Below are positions 26,419 to 34,954 of a stretch of DNA of 64,000 bases, one piece after another. Each line of letters opens with the position of its first letter. Within the stretch, counting starts at the first letter, position 1. Source of the DNA: Acidimicrobiia bacterium. GTDB taxonomy: Bacteria; Actinomycetota; Acidimicrobiia; Acidimicrobiales; Aldehydirespiratoraceae. The stretch is from NCBI GenBank assembly GCA_022819505.1, contig JAJEHD010000019.1:1-64000 (forward strand). The letters are read 5' to 3'. A program made the translations under genes and the position numbers. The notes below the pieces were generated by a model. It had not been told where the DNA came from, ran no database searches, and saw only the letters and a program-made list of their open reading frames with translations.

Positions 26419-27204
26419 TCACTGGTCGACCCTGGCCACGTAGCCGATCCCGCGCACGGTGTGAATGATCCGGGGCTCGCCGCCTCCCTCGGTCTTGCGG
26501 CGGAGGTACCCGACGTACACGTCGAGGGTCTTCGACTCCACGTCGAGGGCTCCGTCCCACACCTGCTCGTAGATGTCGTAGCGGCTCAGCACGGTCCCGG
26601 CGTTGCGCACCAGCAGCTCGAGGAGGTCGAACTCGGTGCGGGACAACTCGATGCGGCGACCGGCCCGACGCACCAGCCGGCCCCCGACGTCGAGCTCCAG
26701 GTCAGCGAAGCGCGTCAGGCTCCGGACGCCGCCCCCACCGGGTTCGGCGCTGCCGACATCGCCCCGCGCCTCCTCCGCGGCCCTCAACCGGGCTCGCACC
26801 CGGGCCAGCAGCTCCTCCAGCGCGAACGGCTTGACCAGATAGTCATCGGCGCCGGCGTCCAGCCCGGCCACCCGATCGCTGACCTCGTGACGAGCGGTCA
26901 GCATCAGGATCTGCGTGTCGCAGCCGGCCTCACGGAGCATCCGGCAGACGCTCAGACCGTCGGCGTTGGGCATCGACACGTCGAGCACCATCAGATCGGG
27001 CCGGCATGACTTGTGCGCCTTCAGGGCCGCCGCACCGTCGGCAACGACCACAACCTCGTATCCCTCCAGCCTCAGGGCACGCTCCAGCGACTGGCGGACC
27101 CGCCGATCGTCCTCGGCCACCAGGACCCGGCCGCCGGCCGCAGTACCGGCGGGGCTCGCCGACCCTGAACTCACCGCCCCAGTGTGGCGCGCCAAGGTGA
27201 ACAT
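26419..27204 (-). CDS. OmpR-family response regulator (MprA-like)
   Basis: The 261-residue protein has a receiver domain with the acidic pair EDD, the phospho-acceptor Asp in LMVLDVSMPNADG and the Lys in YLVKPFALEEL. After a linker of about 20 residues comes the winged-helix output domain (ELSRTEFDLLELLV ... VYVGYLRRKTE ... IHTVRGIGYV). It is first in a two-gene operon with the histidine kinase. The N-terminal 24 residues before VLVAEDD are unusually long, so a start inside this extension is possible. It is divergent from surE, with 58 bases between starts. Confidence 0.92.
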   Translation of the reverse strand: MFTLARHTGAVSSGSASPAGTAAGGRVLVAEDDRRVRQSLERALRLEGYEVVVVADGAAALKAHKSCRPDLMVLDVSMPNADGLSVCRMLREAGCDTQILMLTARHEVSDRVAGLDAGADDYLVKPFALEELLARVRARLRAAEEARGDVGSAEPGGGGVRSLTRFADLELDVGGRLVRRAGRRIELSRTEFDLLELLVRNAGTVLSRYDIYEQVWDGALDVESKTLDVYVGYLRRKTEGGGEPRIIHTVRGIGYVARVDQ

Positions 27205-27262
27205 CAGGTTAGAAGTTCGCAGGCGCGGGCTCGGGCGGCCGGCGGGCCGCTAGGGTCCGCGG

Positions 27263-28087
27263 GTGCGAATTCTCGTCACCAACGACGACGGCATCGACTC
27301 CATCGGGCTGCACGTCCTGGCCCGGGCCATGGCCACCATCGGAGATGTGGTGGTGGCGGCGCCCGACAAGGAGTACTCGGGCTATGGAGCGGCCTTCGGG
27401 CCTCTGCACCTGATACAGCCCGAGGTGCATCGGGCCCGCATCGACGGCATAGACGAGGTGTGGTCGGTGACCGGCCCGCCCGCGCTGTGCGTGATGTTCG
27501 GGCGCCTGGACCTCTTCGGCCATTACGACCTGGTGGTTGCGGGCATCAACCCGGGCGCCAACGTGGGTCGCTCCGTGTACCACTCGGGCACGGTCGGAGC
27601 CTGCCTGACCGCCCGCAACGGCGGTGTGTCGGGCGTGGCGGTGAGCCAGTCGGTGGAGTCGTTCGGCGTGGAGGGCCAGGCCTGGGAGGAGACGCTTGCG
27701 GACCAGCCCTGGCACAGTGCCGCCGACGTCGCTGCGGCGGCCGTTGAGGGACTCGTCACCGGCCTGCCGGAGAGTCCGGTGGTGCTCAACATCAACGTCC
27801 CCGGCCGGGAGCTGGCCGGGATCAAGGGCTGGAAGCGCACCGAGGTCGGCATCGAACCGCCCCGCTCGATGGCCACCGCCCACCTCGAGCCGAGGCCGGG
27901 CCACACCGACGCTTTCCGGGTGAAGATGGACTGGGGAGAGGCCATCGAGCTTCCCGAGCACACCGACGGCGGCGCGGTGATGGCCGGCTGGGTGTCGGTC
28001 GGATGGCTGGGCCGGCTGGAGGCGACCGATCCGGACTTCGGGGGTGCGTCCGAAGCCGAGTCCCGTCTCGACAAGCTGCTTCACTGA
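27263..28087 (+). CDS. surE: 5'/3'-nucleotidase SurE
   Basis: The 274-residue phosphatase begins with the metal-binding ILVTNDDGIDS (residues 3-13; the two Asp bind the divalent ion). It also has the SurE signature AGINPGANVG with VYHSGTVGA, plus LNINVPG. SurE removes phosphate from nucleoside monophosphates. GTG 27263 gives the usual family start. A 166-base gap without recognisable content separates it from the ABC-F gene. Confidence 0.93.
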   Translation: MRILVTNDDGIDSIGLHVLARAMATIGDVVVAAPDKEYSGYGAAFGPLHLIQPEVHRARIDGIDEVWSVTGPPALCVMFGRLDLFGHYDLVVAGINPGANVGRSVYHSGTVGACLTARNGGVSGVAVSQSVESFGVEGQAWEETLADQPWHSAADVAAAAVEGLVTGLPESPVVLNINVPGRELAGIKGWKRTEVGIEPPRSMATAHLEPRPGHTDAFRVKMDWGEAIELPEHTDGGAVMAGWVSVGWLGRLEATDPDFGGASEAESRLDKLLH

Positions 28088-28253
28088 CCCTCCCGCCTCT
28101 CAAAGCGCCCGCGGATAGGTGAGAGCCGGACGCGGTGCGACGGTGTCATTCCCGCTCTTGTTCGCTGCGCTCACGGGCCGCTCGGGCCACGGCCTCGCCC
28201 GTATGGACCGGGTCCGCTCGCGTATCCGCTCGGCCTCTTAGCGTTGAGCGGTG

Positions 28254-30212
28254 ATGCTCGCCGCTTCGGGTCTGGCCAAGGCCTACGGCACCCGCCAGCT
28301 GTTCGCCGATGTCAGCCTGAACCTGGCGCCGGGCCGGAAGGTCGCGCTCGTGGGCGGCAACGGCGCCGGCAAGACGACGCTGCTGGAGATCCTGGCCGGT
28401 CTTGCCGAAGCCGACGCCGGCAGCGTCACCAAGCCTCGCGACGCGCGGATCGGATACCTGCCCCAAGATCTGGGGGAGATTGCCGGGGGCACCGTCCGCC
28501 ACCAGGTGATCTCCGGAGCCGGACCGCTGGCCGAGATGGCCCGGACCCTCCATGAACTGGAGGGCCGGCTCGGCGATCACGGCGACCGCCACGACGAGTT
28601 TGTGGCCCGCTACGGCGAGGTCCAGGCACAGTTCGAGCAGCTCGGCGGGTACGCCCTGGAAGCCGAGGCGGCCAAGGTGCTGGCCGGCCTGGGATTCTCC
28701 GGTGCCGACGCCGACCGTCCGGTCGCCGAACTGTCGGGCGGATGGAAGATGCGGACGGCGCTGGGCCGGCTGCTGGTCTCCGAACCCGACATCCTGCTGC
28801 TCGACGAGCCCACCAACCATCTCGACGTCGACTCCATGGCCTGGCTCGAGCGGCACCTGGCCGAATGGCGGGGCGCGGTGCTGTTCGTCAGCCATGACCG
28901 CGACTTCATCGACGCGCTGGCCGACCGCATCGTCGAGCTGGCGTCGGGCGCCGCCACCGCCTATGAGGGAGGCTTCGCGGAGTTCGTGGTGGCCCGAGAA
29001 GAGCGCATCCAGCGCATCGAGGCGGCCGCAGCCCGCCAAACCCGCGAGGTGGCGCGCATCGAGCGCTTCGTCGAGCGCTTCCGCTACAAGGCCACCAAGG
29101 CCCGCCAGGTGCAGAGCCGGGTCAAGACCCTCCAGAAACTGGAGCGGATCCAGGCTCCCAGCCGCTCCGACCTGGCCGCTCGCTTCGCGTTCGGCCCGCC
29201 GCCCCGCTCCGGCCGGGTCGTGGCCGAGCTGGAACAGGTCTCCGTCGGCTATCCCGACGGGGACGGCCCGGTGGTGTCCGGCGCGACCCTGGCGGTGGAG
29301 CGAGGGCAGACGGTGGCCCTGGTGGGACCCAACGGAGCCGGCAAGACCACCCTCCTGAAGTTGATACTGGGCGAACTGGTGCCCACCTCCGGCACGGTCC
29401 GGATCGGCGGCAACGTGCGGGTGGCCGCCTTCGGGCAGCACCAGGCCGACGAGCTCGACCCGTCCCGGCGGGCCATCGAGGTGTTCTCGGCCGGGATCGA
29501 CCCGGGGCGCCGGAACCTGCGGACCATCCTGGGGTCGTTCGGGTTCCGGGGCGACGACGCCGACCGCAAGGTGGCGGAGCTCTCCGGCGGCGAGCGCACC
29601 CGCCTGGTGCTGGCCCGGCTGATGGTGGAGCCCGTGAACCTGCTGGTCCTCGACGAGCCCACCAACCACCTCGACCTGCCCAGCTGCGACATCCTCGAGG
29701 ACGCCCTGACCGCCTACCCCGGCACCGTGCTGCTGGTGACCCACGACCGGCACCTGATCCGGGCCGTGTCCGACGCCCTCATCGAGGTACGGGACGGGCG
29801 TGCGGTGTGGCACCTGGGAGCCGACGAGTCGGTCCTATACCCCGCCGACCCGTCCAGCGGGTCAGCAGAAGTTCCGTTCGAGGCCGGTGCGGCCGTGGGG
29901 TCGAGCACTCCTGACGGGTCGGATGCCGCTGACGGGTCGGCCGCCAGTCGGGCTGAGCGCCGGCGGGCCGGTGCGCGGGCACGGGCGGCCACCAGCGGTC
30001 TGCGACGGAGGGTGGCCGAACTGGAACAGGCGTGGGCCGTGGCCGACGCCGAGGTCTCGGAACTGCACCTGCAGCTCAGCGACCCCGCCATATACGACCG
30101 GCCCGAGGAGGTCCACGTCCTGGCCACTGCCCACGAAGCGGCCGCCGACCGGGCCGCGGCCCTGCTCGCACAATGGGAGTCGTCGCTGGCCGAGCTCGAA
30201 GCACTCGACTAG
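28254..30212 (+). CDS. ABC-F family ATP-binding protein
   Basis: The 652-residue protein has two ABC domains and no membrane segments. Domain 1 has Walker A GGNGAGKTTL and ABC signature with Walker B (LSGGWKMRTA, ILLLDEPTNHLD). Domain 2 has GPNGAGKTTL, LSGGERTRLVLA and LLVLDEPTNHLD. The basic linker between them (about residues 250-300, rich in Arg/Lys) matches the ribosomal P-site tRNA interaction motif, and a C-terminal coiled-coil-like tail follows an Asp/Ser/Ala-rich stretch. Such proteins act on ribosomes (translation factors or ribosome protection); which role applies here cannot be read. ATG 28254 directly follows GTG 28251. Confidence 0.9.
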   Translation: MLAASGLAKAYGTRQLFADVSLNLAPGRKVALVGGNGAGKTTLLEILAGLAEADAGSVTKPRDARIGYLPQDLGEIAGGTVRHQVISGAGPLAEMARTLHELEGRLGDHGDRHDEFVARYGEVQAQFEQLGGYALEAEAAKVLAGLGFSGADADRPVAELSGGWKMRTALGRLLVSEPDILLLDEPTNHLDVDSMAWLERHLAEWRGAVLFVSHDRDFIDALADRIVELASGAATAYEGGFAEFVVAREERIQRIEAAAARQTREVARIERFVERFRYKATKARQVQSRVKTLQKLERIQAPSRSDLAARFAFGPPPRSGRVVAELEQVSVGYPDGDGPVVSGATLAVERGQTVALVGPNGAGKTTLLKLILGELVPTSGTVRIGGNVRVAAFGQHQADELDPSRRAIEVFSAGIDPGRRNLRTILGSFGFRGDDADRKVAELSGGERTRLVLARLMVEPVNLLVLDEPTNHLDLPSCDILEDALTAYPGTVLLVTHDRHLIRAVSDALIEVRDGRAVWHLGADESVLYPADPSSGSAEVPFEAGAAVGSSTPDGSDAADGSAASRAERRRAGARARAATSGLRRRVAELEQAWAVADAEVSELHLQLSDPAIYDRPEEVHVLATAHEAAADRAAALLAQWESSLAELEALD

Positions 30213-30226
30213 CCCCCTGCCCCGGC

Positions 30227-30273
30227 GAATTGGCAGCGTTATGCACGCACAGCACGCATTTCGCTGCCAGTTC
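30227..30273. repeat. intergenic nested palindrome, copy C
   Basis: Outer arms are GAATTGGCAGCG (30227-30238) and CGCTGCCAGTTC (30262-30273), 11 of 12 positions paired. The inner segment ATGCACGC...GCACGCAT allows a short inner stem. It lies between the ABC-F stop and the ligase start. Confidence 0.85.
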
Positions 30274-30307
30274 CGCAGCGGGGCGGTAATGCGCTAGAAC
30301 CGGCGGG

Positions 30308-31888
30308 ATGCTTCTTGCCGACCTCGTGGCCTGCACCGACGACGTGGCCGCCACCTCGTCGCGCACCGCCAAGATCGAGACCCTGGCCGAGCTCCTGGCG
30401 CGGGCTGAGGGCGGGGAGGCAGGGGTTCTAGCCGGCCTGATCGCCGGCGACCCCCGCCAGGGACGCATCGGCGTGGGCTGGGCCACCGTCGCCTCGCTGC
30501 GAACCCAGCCGGCAACCAAGGCGTCGCTGACCGTCACCGACCTCGACACCATGCTCGACGCCGTCGCGGGCGCGGCCGGCGAGGGATCGAACCAGCGGCG
30601 ACTCGACCTACTCGGCGACTTCCTGGCCCGGGCCACTGCCGCCGAGACCGACTTCGTGCGGCGGCTACTCGTGGGCGAACTCCGCCAGGGCGCCAGCGAG
30701 GGCGTGGTGGTCGAGGCTGTCGCCCGGGCCGCCCGCGTCCCGGCGGCCTCCGTCCGGCGGGCGCTGATGCTGGCCGGCAGCCTCGGCCCCACCGCCGACA
30801 TCGCCCTGTCGCAGGGGCGCCCCGGCCTGGAGGCGGTCGGCTTCCAGCCCCTCCGTCCGATCCGGCCGATGCTGGCCTCGACCGCCGCCGACGCCGCCTC
30901 CGCCGTGGCCGAGCTGGGTCGGTGCTCGGTGGAGTGGAAGCTCGACGGGATCCGCATACAGGCCCACCGTCGGGGTGACGAGGTGCGGGTCTGGACCCGC
31001 AACCTCAACGCGGTCACCGGCCGTCTCGGCGAGGTCGCCGCCGTGATGCGGGCCCTCCCGGTAGACACGGTGGCGCTCGACGGGGAGGTGCTCGGAATGG
31101 CCGACGACCTGTCCCCCGCCGCCTTCCAGGACACTATGGGCCGCGTCGGCACCCGTCGGTCCGGCGACACCCAGTCCGACGACACTCCTGCCGAGGCCGG
31201 GGCCGGGGCGAGGACGGTGCGGGTGGCGCCGGTGTTCTTCGACGTCCTGCACCTCGACGGGCGCGACCTGCTGGACGAACCGCTGGAGGCCCGGCTCGAG
31301 TGCCTGGCCCGGGCCGCCGCCGACCACCGCGTCCCCGGCGTGATCACCGACGACCCCGACGAGGCCGAGAAGGTGTTCGACGCCGCGGTGTCCGCCGGTC
31401 ACGAGGGAGTGGTGGTGAAGGCGGCCGGCTCGCCCTACGCCGCCGGCCGGCGGGGCAAGGCCTGGCGCAAGGTGAAACCCGTGCGCCACCTCGATCTGGT
31501 GGTGCTGGCGGTGGAGCCGGGCAGCGGCCGCCGGCGCGGGTGGCTGTCCAACATCCATCTCGGCGCCCGGGATCCCGGCGGCGGGTTCGTGATGGTGGGG
31601 AAGACGTTCAAGGGCATGACCGACGCGATGCTCGAGTGGCAGACCCGCCGGTTCGAGGAGCTGGCCACCGAACGGACTGAGGACGTCGTGAAGCTGCAAC
31701 CCGTGCAGGTGGTGGAGATCGCGGTCGACGGCGTGCAGCGCTCGACCCGCTACCCCGGCGGGGTGGCCCTGCGCTTCGCCCGGGTCGTGCGCTACCGGGG
31801 CGACAAGCCCGCCGCCGAGGCCGACACCATCGATGCGGTCCGCGGCCTGCTCCCCCACGGGGCGGGTTCTATAAGCTCGCAGCCATGA
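30308..31888 (+). CDS. ATP-dependent DNA ligase (LigB-like)
   Basis: The 526-residue ligase has an N-terminal DNA-binding helical domain (about 1-190), then the adenylation domain with motif I EWKLDGIRIQ, whose Lys (about residue 213) takes AMP. Motif III is PVFFDVLHLDG, motif IV EGVVVKAAGSPY and motif V AWRKVKPV. The C-terminal OB domain ends GVALRFARVVRYRGDK. Such ATP-dependent ligases act in repair beside the essential NAD-dependent LigA, which is not in this window. Its stop overlaps the start of the DUF3039 gene, and two DNA glycosylase-type genes lie 1-2 kb downstream. Confidence 0.92.
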   Translation: MLLADLVACTDDVAATSSRTAKIETLAELLARAEGGEAGVLAGLIAGDPRQGRIGVGWATVASLRTQPATKASLTVTDLDTMLDAVAGAAGEGSNQRRLDLLGDFLARATAAETDFVRRLLVGELRQGASEGVVVEAVARAARVPAASVRRALMLAGSLGPTADIALSQGRPGLEAVGFQPLRPIRPMLASTAADAASAVAELGRCSVEWKLDGIRIQAHRRGDEVRVWTRNLNAVTGRLGEVAAVMRALPVDTVALDGEVLGMADDLSPAAFQDTMGRVGTRRSGDTQSDDTPAEAGAGARTVRVAPVFFDVLHLDGRDLLDEPLEARLECLARAAADHRVPGVITDDPDEAEKVFDAAVSAGHEGVVVKAAGSPYAAGRRGKAWRKVKPVRHLDLVVLAVEPGSGRRRGWLSNIHLGARDPGGGFVMVGKTFKGMTDAMLEWQTRRFEELATERTEDVVKLQPVQVVEIAVDGVQRSTRYPGGVALRFARVVRYRGDKPAAEADTIDAVRGLLPHGAGSISSQP

Positions 31889-32181
31889 CCGGCACACCCA
31901 TCACGGCGGTCACAGCCGAAACCCCCGGGCCGCAGGCGCCGACAACCGCACCCTCGACGGTCACCGAGCCCGAGGTCCGGCCCGTGACCGACGACGGAGA
32001 CCACGACCGCTTCGCCCACTACACGCGGCGGGCCGACGCCAACCGGGCCTACGTCGAGGGCACGCCGATCCGGGCCCTCTGCGGCAAGGTGTGGGTCCCG
32101 AGCCGGGACCCGTCCCGGTATCCGGTGTGCCCGGAGTGCACCAAGATCCGGGATCGTCTCCGCAGGCGGGCCTACAACTGA
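31885..32181 (+). CDS. DUF3039 family protein
   Basis: The 98-residue protein has the conserved block DDGDHDRFAHYTRRADAN followed by IRALCGKVWVPSRDPSRYPV and CPECTKI. The three Cys (ALCGK and CPEC) could bind metal. The family is common in actinobacteria and its function is unknown. The ATG overlaps the ligase stop codon (ATGA), so the two are translationally coupled. Confidence 0.85.
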   Translation: MTGTPITAVTAETPGPQAPTTAPSTVTEPEVRPVTDDGDHDRFAHYTRRADANRAYVEGTPIRALCGKVWVPSRDPSRYPVCPECTKIRDRLRRRAYN

Positions 32182-32216
32182 ACACGACGCGAGCGCTTCC
32201 GGGCGGGCCGACAGCC

Positions 32217-32657
32217 ATGCGCACCCACCTCCAAGGCGCCTTCCTGCTGATCATCCTGCTGCTCACCTTCTGGTGGGCGCTGAACTGGGCCGGTCCCATC
32301 TTCGACAGCGCGCTGGGCGGCGAGGACGGAGCCATCGTGGCCCGGGCGCCGTCGGAGGAGGACGCCGCAGCCGCCGCCGACCAGGCCGCCGACGAGCCTC
32401 TCGACGGCAACGAGGTCGCCGCCCTGCAGGGTGCGCTGCTCCAGGTCGGCTACAGCCCCGGCCCGATCGACGGGATCATGGGCGAGCTGACCCGGACGGC
32501 CATCGACGAGGCCAAGCGGGATCTCGGGCTTGTCGACGCCTCCGACCGCGAGCTCCTCGAGACGCTCGAAAGCGCCGTGGAGGCCCTCGGGACCCCACCC
32601 GACGCCGACGACCCGGGCTCCGAGACCGCACCGGGCTCCGGCGAGCGGGGCTCCTAA
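32217..32657 (+). CDS. membrane-anchored peptidoglycan-binding-domain protein
   Basis: The 146-residue protein has a single N-terminal transmembrane helix (GAFLLIILLLTFWWALNWAG, about 8-27) and an acidic Ala/Glu/Asp linker. A PG_binding_1-like fold then reads VAALQGALLQVGYSPGPIDG and IMGELTRTAIDEAKRDLGL, the usual two half-repeats. It should sit outside the membrane and touch the cell wall; no catalytic domain is present. ATG 32217 is chosen because it immediately precedes the membrane helix. The AlkA-like gene begins one base after its stop, so they are probably one operon. Confidence 0.75.
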   Translation: MRTHLQGAFLLIILLLTFWWALNWAGPIFDSALGGEDGAIVARAPSEEDAAAAADQAADEPLDGNEVAALQGALLQVGYSPGPIDGIMGELTRTAIDEAKRDLGLVDASDRELLETLESAVEALGTPPDADDPGSETAPGSGERGS

Positions 32658-32658
32658 C

Positions 32659-33594
32659 ATGCCACGATCGACCGGCGCCCCGGCCAAGGCCCCGCAGGCA
32701 CCGCCCTCCCCGCCCGACTGCTCGACCGTCTTCCGGCCCGCCTACGACCTGAACCTGAAGGTGACGTTGATGTGGGTGAAGACGTCGCAGAGCCGCGACG
32801 GTGTCCGGTGGTGGGCCTCCGAGACGCCGGAGGGACCGGCTTCGCTGGCCTTCCGGCCCATTGGCGGCGAGGTGATCGCCGATGCCTGGGGACCGGGCGC
32901 CGCCTGGGCTATCGGGCAGCTCCCGGCCCTGCTCGGCAACGACGACGACCCCAGCGGCTTCCAGCCCCGCGACCAGGTGGTGCGCGGCCTGGTGTCCCGG
33001 ATGGGGGTGCCGCGGTTGGGGGCCACCGGCCGCTGGTACGAGGCGATGGCCACGGCCGCCATCTACCAGAGGGTGGTCAGCGCCGACGCCCGGACCGCGG
33101 TGACCCGCATGGGCAGGATGCACGGCGCCGATGTGCCCGGAGGGGGGCCGCTGCCGCTGTTCCCCCGGCCCGAGGCGGTGCTGCGAGTCCCCGATCACGG
33201 GTTCCACCGAGCCGGCGTCGACCGGGCCCGCTCCCGGGTGATCCGGGTTGCGGCCAAGCACGCCGAGCGCTTAGAGGCCCTGCACCTGCGGCCCGCGGCC
33301 GAGGCCCGCGAGTGGCTGCAGCGCCTGCCCGGCGTGGGACCCTGGACCGCGGCCCGCACGACCGGGGCCGCCGACGGCGATCCCGACGCGGTGCCGGTGG
33401 GAGACCTGCATGTGCCGGTCCTGGTGACCTACGCCCTCAGCGGGGCCACCGACGGCGACGACGACTCGATGCTCGAGCTGCTGGAGCCCTACGCCGGCCA
33501 CCGCGGCCGGGTCGTGCGCCTGATCAAGGCTGCGGGCATCGGCCCGCCTAGGCACCATCCCGCACCCACCCGCTTCGACATCAGCCGCATCTAG
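32659..33594 (+). CDS. DNA-3-methyladenine glycosylase II-like (HhH-GPD, AlkA type)
   Basis: The 311-residue protein shows the helix-hairpin-helix WLQRLPGVGPWTAARTTGA near residue 215, followed about 15 residues later by VPVGDLHVP. Its Asp is in the position of the catalytic Asp of HhH-GPD glycosylases. No Fe-S cluster Cys are seen, which fits the AlkA branch that excises alkylated bases. The first 20 residues are low-complexity Ala/Pro. It overlaps the convergent AlkD-like gene by four bases. Confidence 0.82.
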   Translation: MPRSTGAPAKAPQAPPSPPDCSTVFRPAYDLNLKVTLMWVKTSQSRDGVRWWASETPEGPASLAFRPIGGEVIADAWGPGAAWAIGQLPALLGNDDDPSGFQPRDQVVRGLVSRMGVPRLGATGRWYEAMATAAIYQRVVSADARTAVTRMGRMHGADVPGGGPLPLFPRPEAVLRVPDHGFHRAGVDRARSRVIRVAAKHAERLEALHLRPAAEAREWLQRLPGVGPWTAARTTGAADGDPDAVPVGDLHVPVLVTYALSGATDGDDDSMLELLEPYAGHRGRVVRLIKAAGIGPPRHHPAPTRFDISRI

Positions 33595-34310
33595 CCGGCC
33601 CTGCGTTTAGCGGCTCTCTCCGCCTGCCGCGCCGCTTTGGCGGCCCGGTGGGCGAGCGTCCGCTCCACGTAGGGCGCCACCTCGGGGGTCTTGCAGCCGG
33701 TCTGACCGTGATCGACCTTCACCGGGCCGATGCGGTTGGTCGCGGCCAGCACTGACCGGCGCAGGTTGCCGTCGCGCAGGGCGATCACGATGAGCGCGCC
33801 GTTCATCTCGTGGCGGACCCGGTTGGGCCGCTCTCCGATCTCCCCCTCGATCTGGCGCAGCAGGCCGCGCAGCTCCTGGACCGACCAGGCGTCGGGATCC
33901 TCCGCGGTGCAGGTGACGATGAACCACCCGGTGGACGCGGTCCACTCCGCCGGGCTGTCCCTCCAGGCGTCGCTCAACGCTCGGGCGTGAGGCGATTGCG
34001 AGCACAGCCCGCCGAGGCCCTCGGCCAGGATGTAGTTGTCGACATCGCGCAGCCAACGGCCGGCCAGCGGCACGTCCATCGCGGCCGGGTCGGCCACCCG
34101 AAGAGCCAGCACCCGGGCGTCGTGGTTGCCGCTGTCCCACAGCCGCCGAGCCAGGTCGTGGTCGGTCTTGATCTTCTTGGCGATCTTGCCGAGTTCGGCG
34201 TAGCTCACCCCGAACATGGGCTCGGCCGCGCCGTGGCGCGCATACACCTTGCGGTTCTGGGCCGTCCCCGCCGCCTCGAGCCGCGCCATAACCTCCGACA
34301 GACCCGGCAT
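33591..34310 (-). CDS. DNA alkylation repair protein (AlkD-like HEAT-repeat)
   Basis: The 239-residue alpha-helical protein fits the AlkD family. Early FGVSYAELGKIAKKI is followed by successive helical pairs (DHDLARRLWDSGNHDARVLA, WLRDVDNYILAEGL, DSPAEWTASTGWFIV) and the C-terminal basic tail common to these proteins. AlkD-type proteins remove cationic alkylated bases without flipping them. ATG 34310 is chosen since the family begins close to it. It lies seven bases downstream of the metallo-hydrolase gene on the same strand, so it is probably the third gene of the mscR transcript. Confidence 0.82.
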   Translation of the reverse strand: MPGLSEVMARLEAAGTAQNRKVYARHGAAEPMFGVSYAELGKIAKKIKTDHDLARRLWDSGNHDARVLALRVADPAAMDVPLAGRWLRDVDNYILAEGLGGLCSQSPHARALSDAWRDSPAEWTASTGWFIVTCTAEDPDAWSVQELRGLLRQIEGEIGERPNRVRHEMNGALIVIALRDGNLRRSVLAATNRIGPVKVDHGQTGCKTPEVAPYVERTLAHRAAKAARQAERAAKRRAG

Positions 34311-34317
34311 CGGCAGT

Positions 34318-34947
34318 TCAGGCGAGGCCGAGTTCGGAGATGCGGTCGAGTACCCGCTCGGTCTCGTCGCCGATCGTGGTGTTGTCGCCGTGGCCGGTGT
34401 GCACGACCGTGTCGGCGGGCAGGGTGAGCAGCCGGTCGCGGATGCTGCGCAGGATGGTGGGCTCGTCGCTGAAGCTGCGGCCGGTGGCGCCCGGCCCGCC
34501 GCAGAACAGCGTGTCGCCCGACAGCACCCGGCCGTCGGCCTCGTCAAAGAAGCAGCAGCACCCCGGCGAATGGCCCGGCGTGTGGATCACGCCCAGGGCG
34601 TGGCCGCCCGCGGCCAGCACCGAGCCCGGCTCCAGATCCCGATCCGGGGAGTCGTCGGAGTAGACGGCGTCCCACAGCATCCGGTCTTCAGGGTGCAACA
34701 GAACGGGCGCGTCCACGGCGTCACGCAGGGCCACCGCCGCGTTGATGTGGTCGTTGTGGCCGTGGGTGCAGACGATGGCCGCCACCCGCCGGCCGGCCAC
34801 CGCGGCCGCGATGGGCTCATGATCGTGGGCGGCGTCGAAGATGAGCACCTCGCGGTCGTCGCCCACCAGCCAGATGTTGTTGGTGACCTCCCACTCGCCG
34901 CCGTCGAGGGCGAATATGCCGTCGGTCGTGACCAGCTCGATGGCCAT
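34318..34947 (-). CDS. metallo-beta-lactamase-fold hydrolase (partner of mycothiol formaldehyde dehydrogenase)
   Basis: The 209-residue MBL-fold hydrolase has metal-binding CTHGHNDHINAA (about 61-72), a later HTPGHSPGCC, the bridging Asp in VLSGDTLF and a final HTGHGD. In many actinobacteria this gene type directly follows mscR, as here (seven bases apart), and is thought to hydrolyse the S-formylmycothiol product or a related thioester. ATG 34947 gives the normal length; a longer reading frame upstream lies inside the dehydrogenase gene. Confidence 0.85.
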   Translation of the reverse strand: MAIELVTTDGIFALDGGEWEVTNNIWLVGDDREVLIFDAAHDHEPIAAAVAGRRVAAIVCTHGHNDHINAAVALRDAVDAPVLLHPEDRMLWDAVYSDDSPDRDLEPGSVLAAGGHALGVIHTPGHSPGCCCFFDEADGRVLSGDTLFCGGPGATGRSFSDEPTILRSIRDRLLTLPADTVVHTGHGDNTTIGDETERVLDRISELGLA

Positions 34948-34954
34948 GAGCCGG

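Noticed and set aside
28088..28253. Possible regulatory RNA between surE and the ABC-F gene, as some ABC-F genes have attenuators
   Set aside because: No leader peptide with a following anti-terminator/terminator pair could be seen in these 166 bases.
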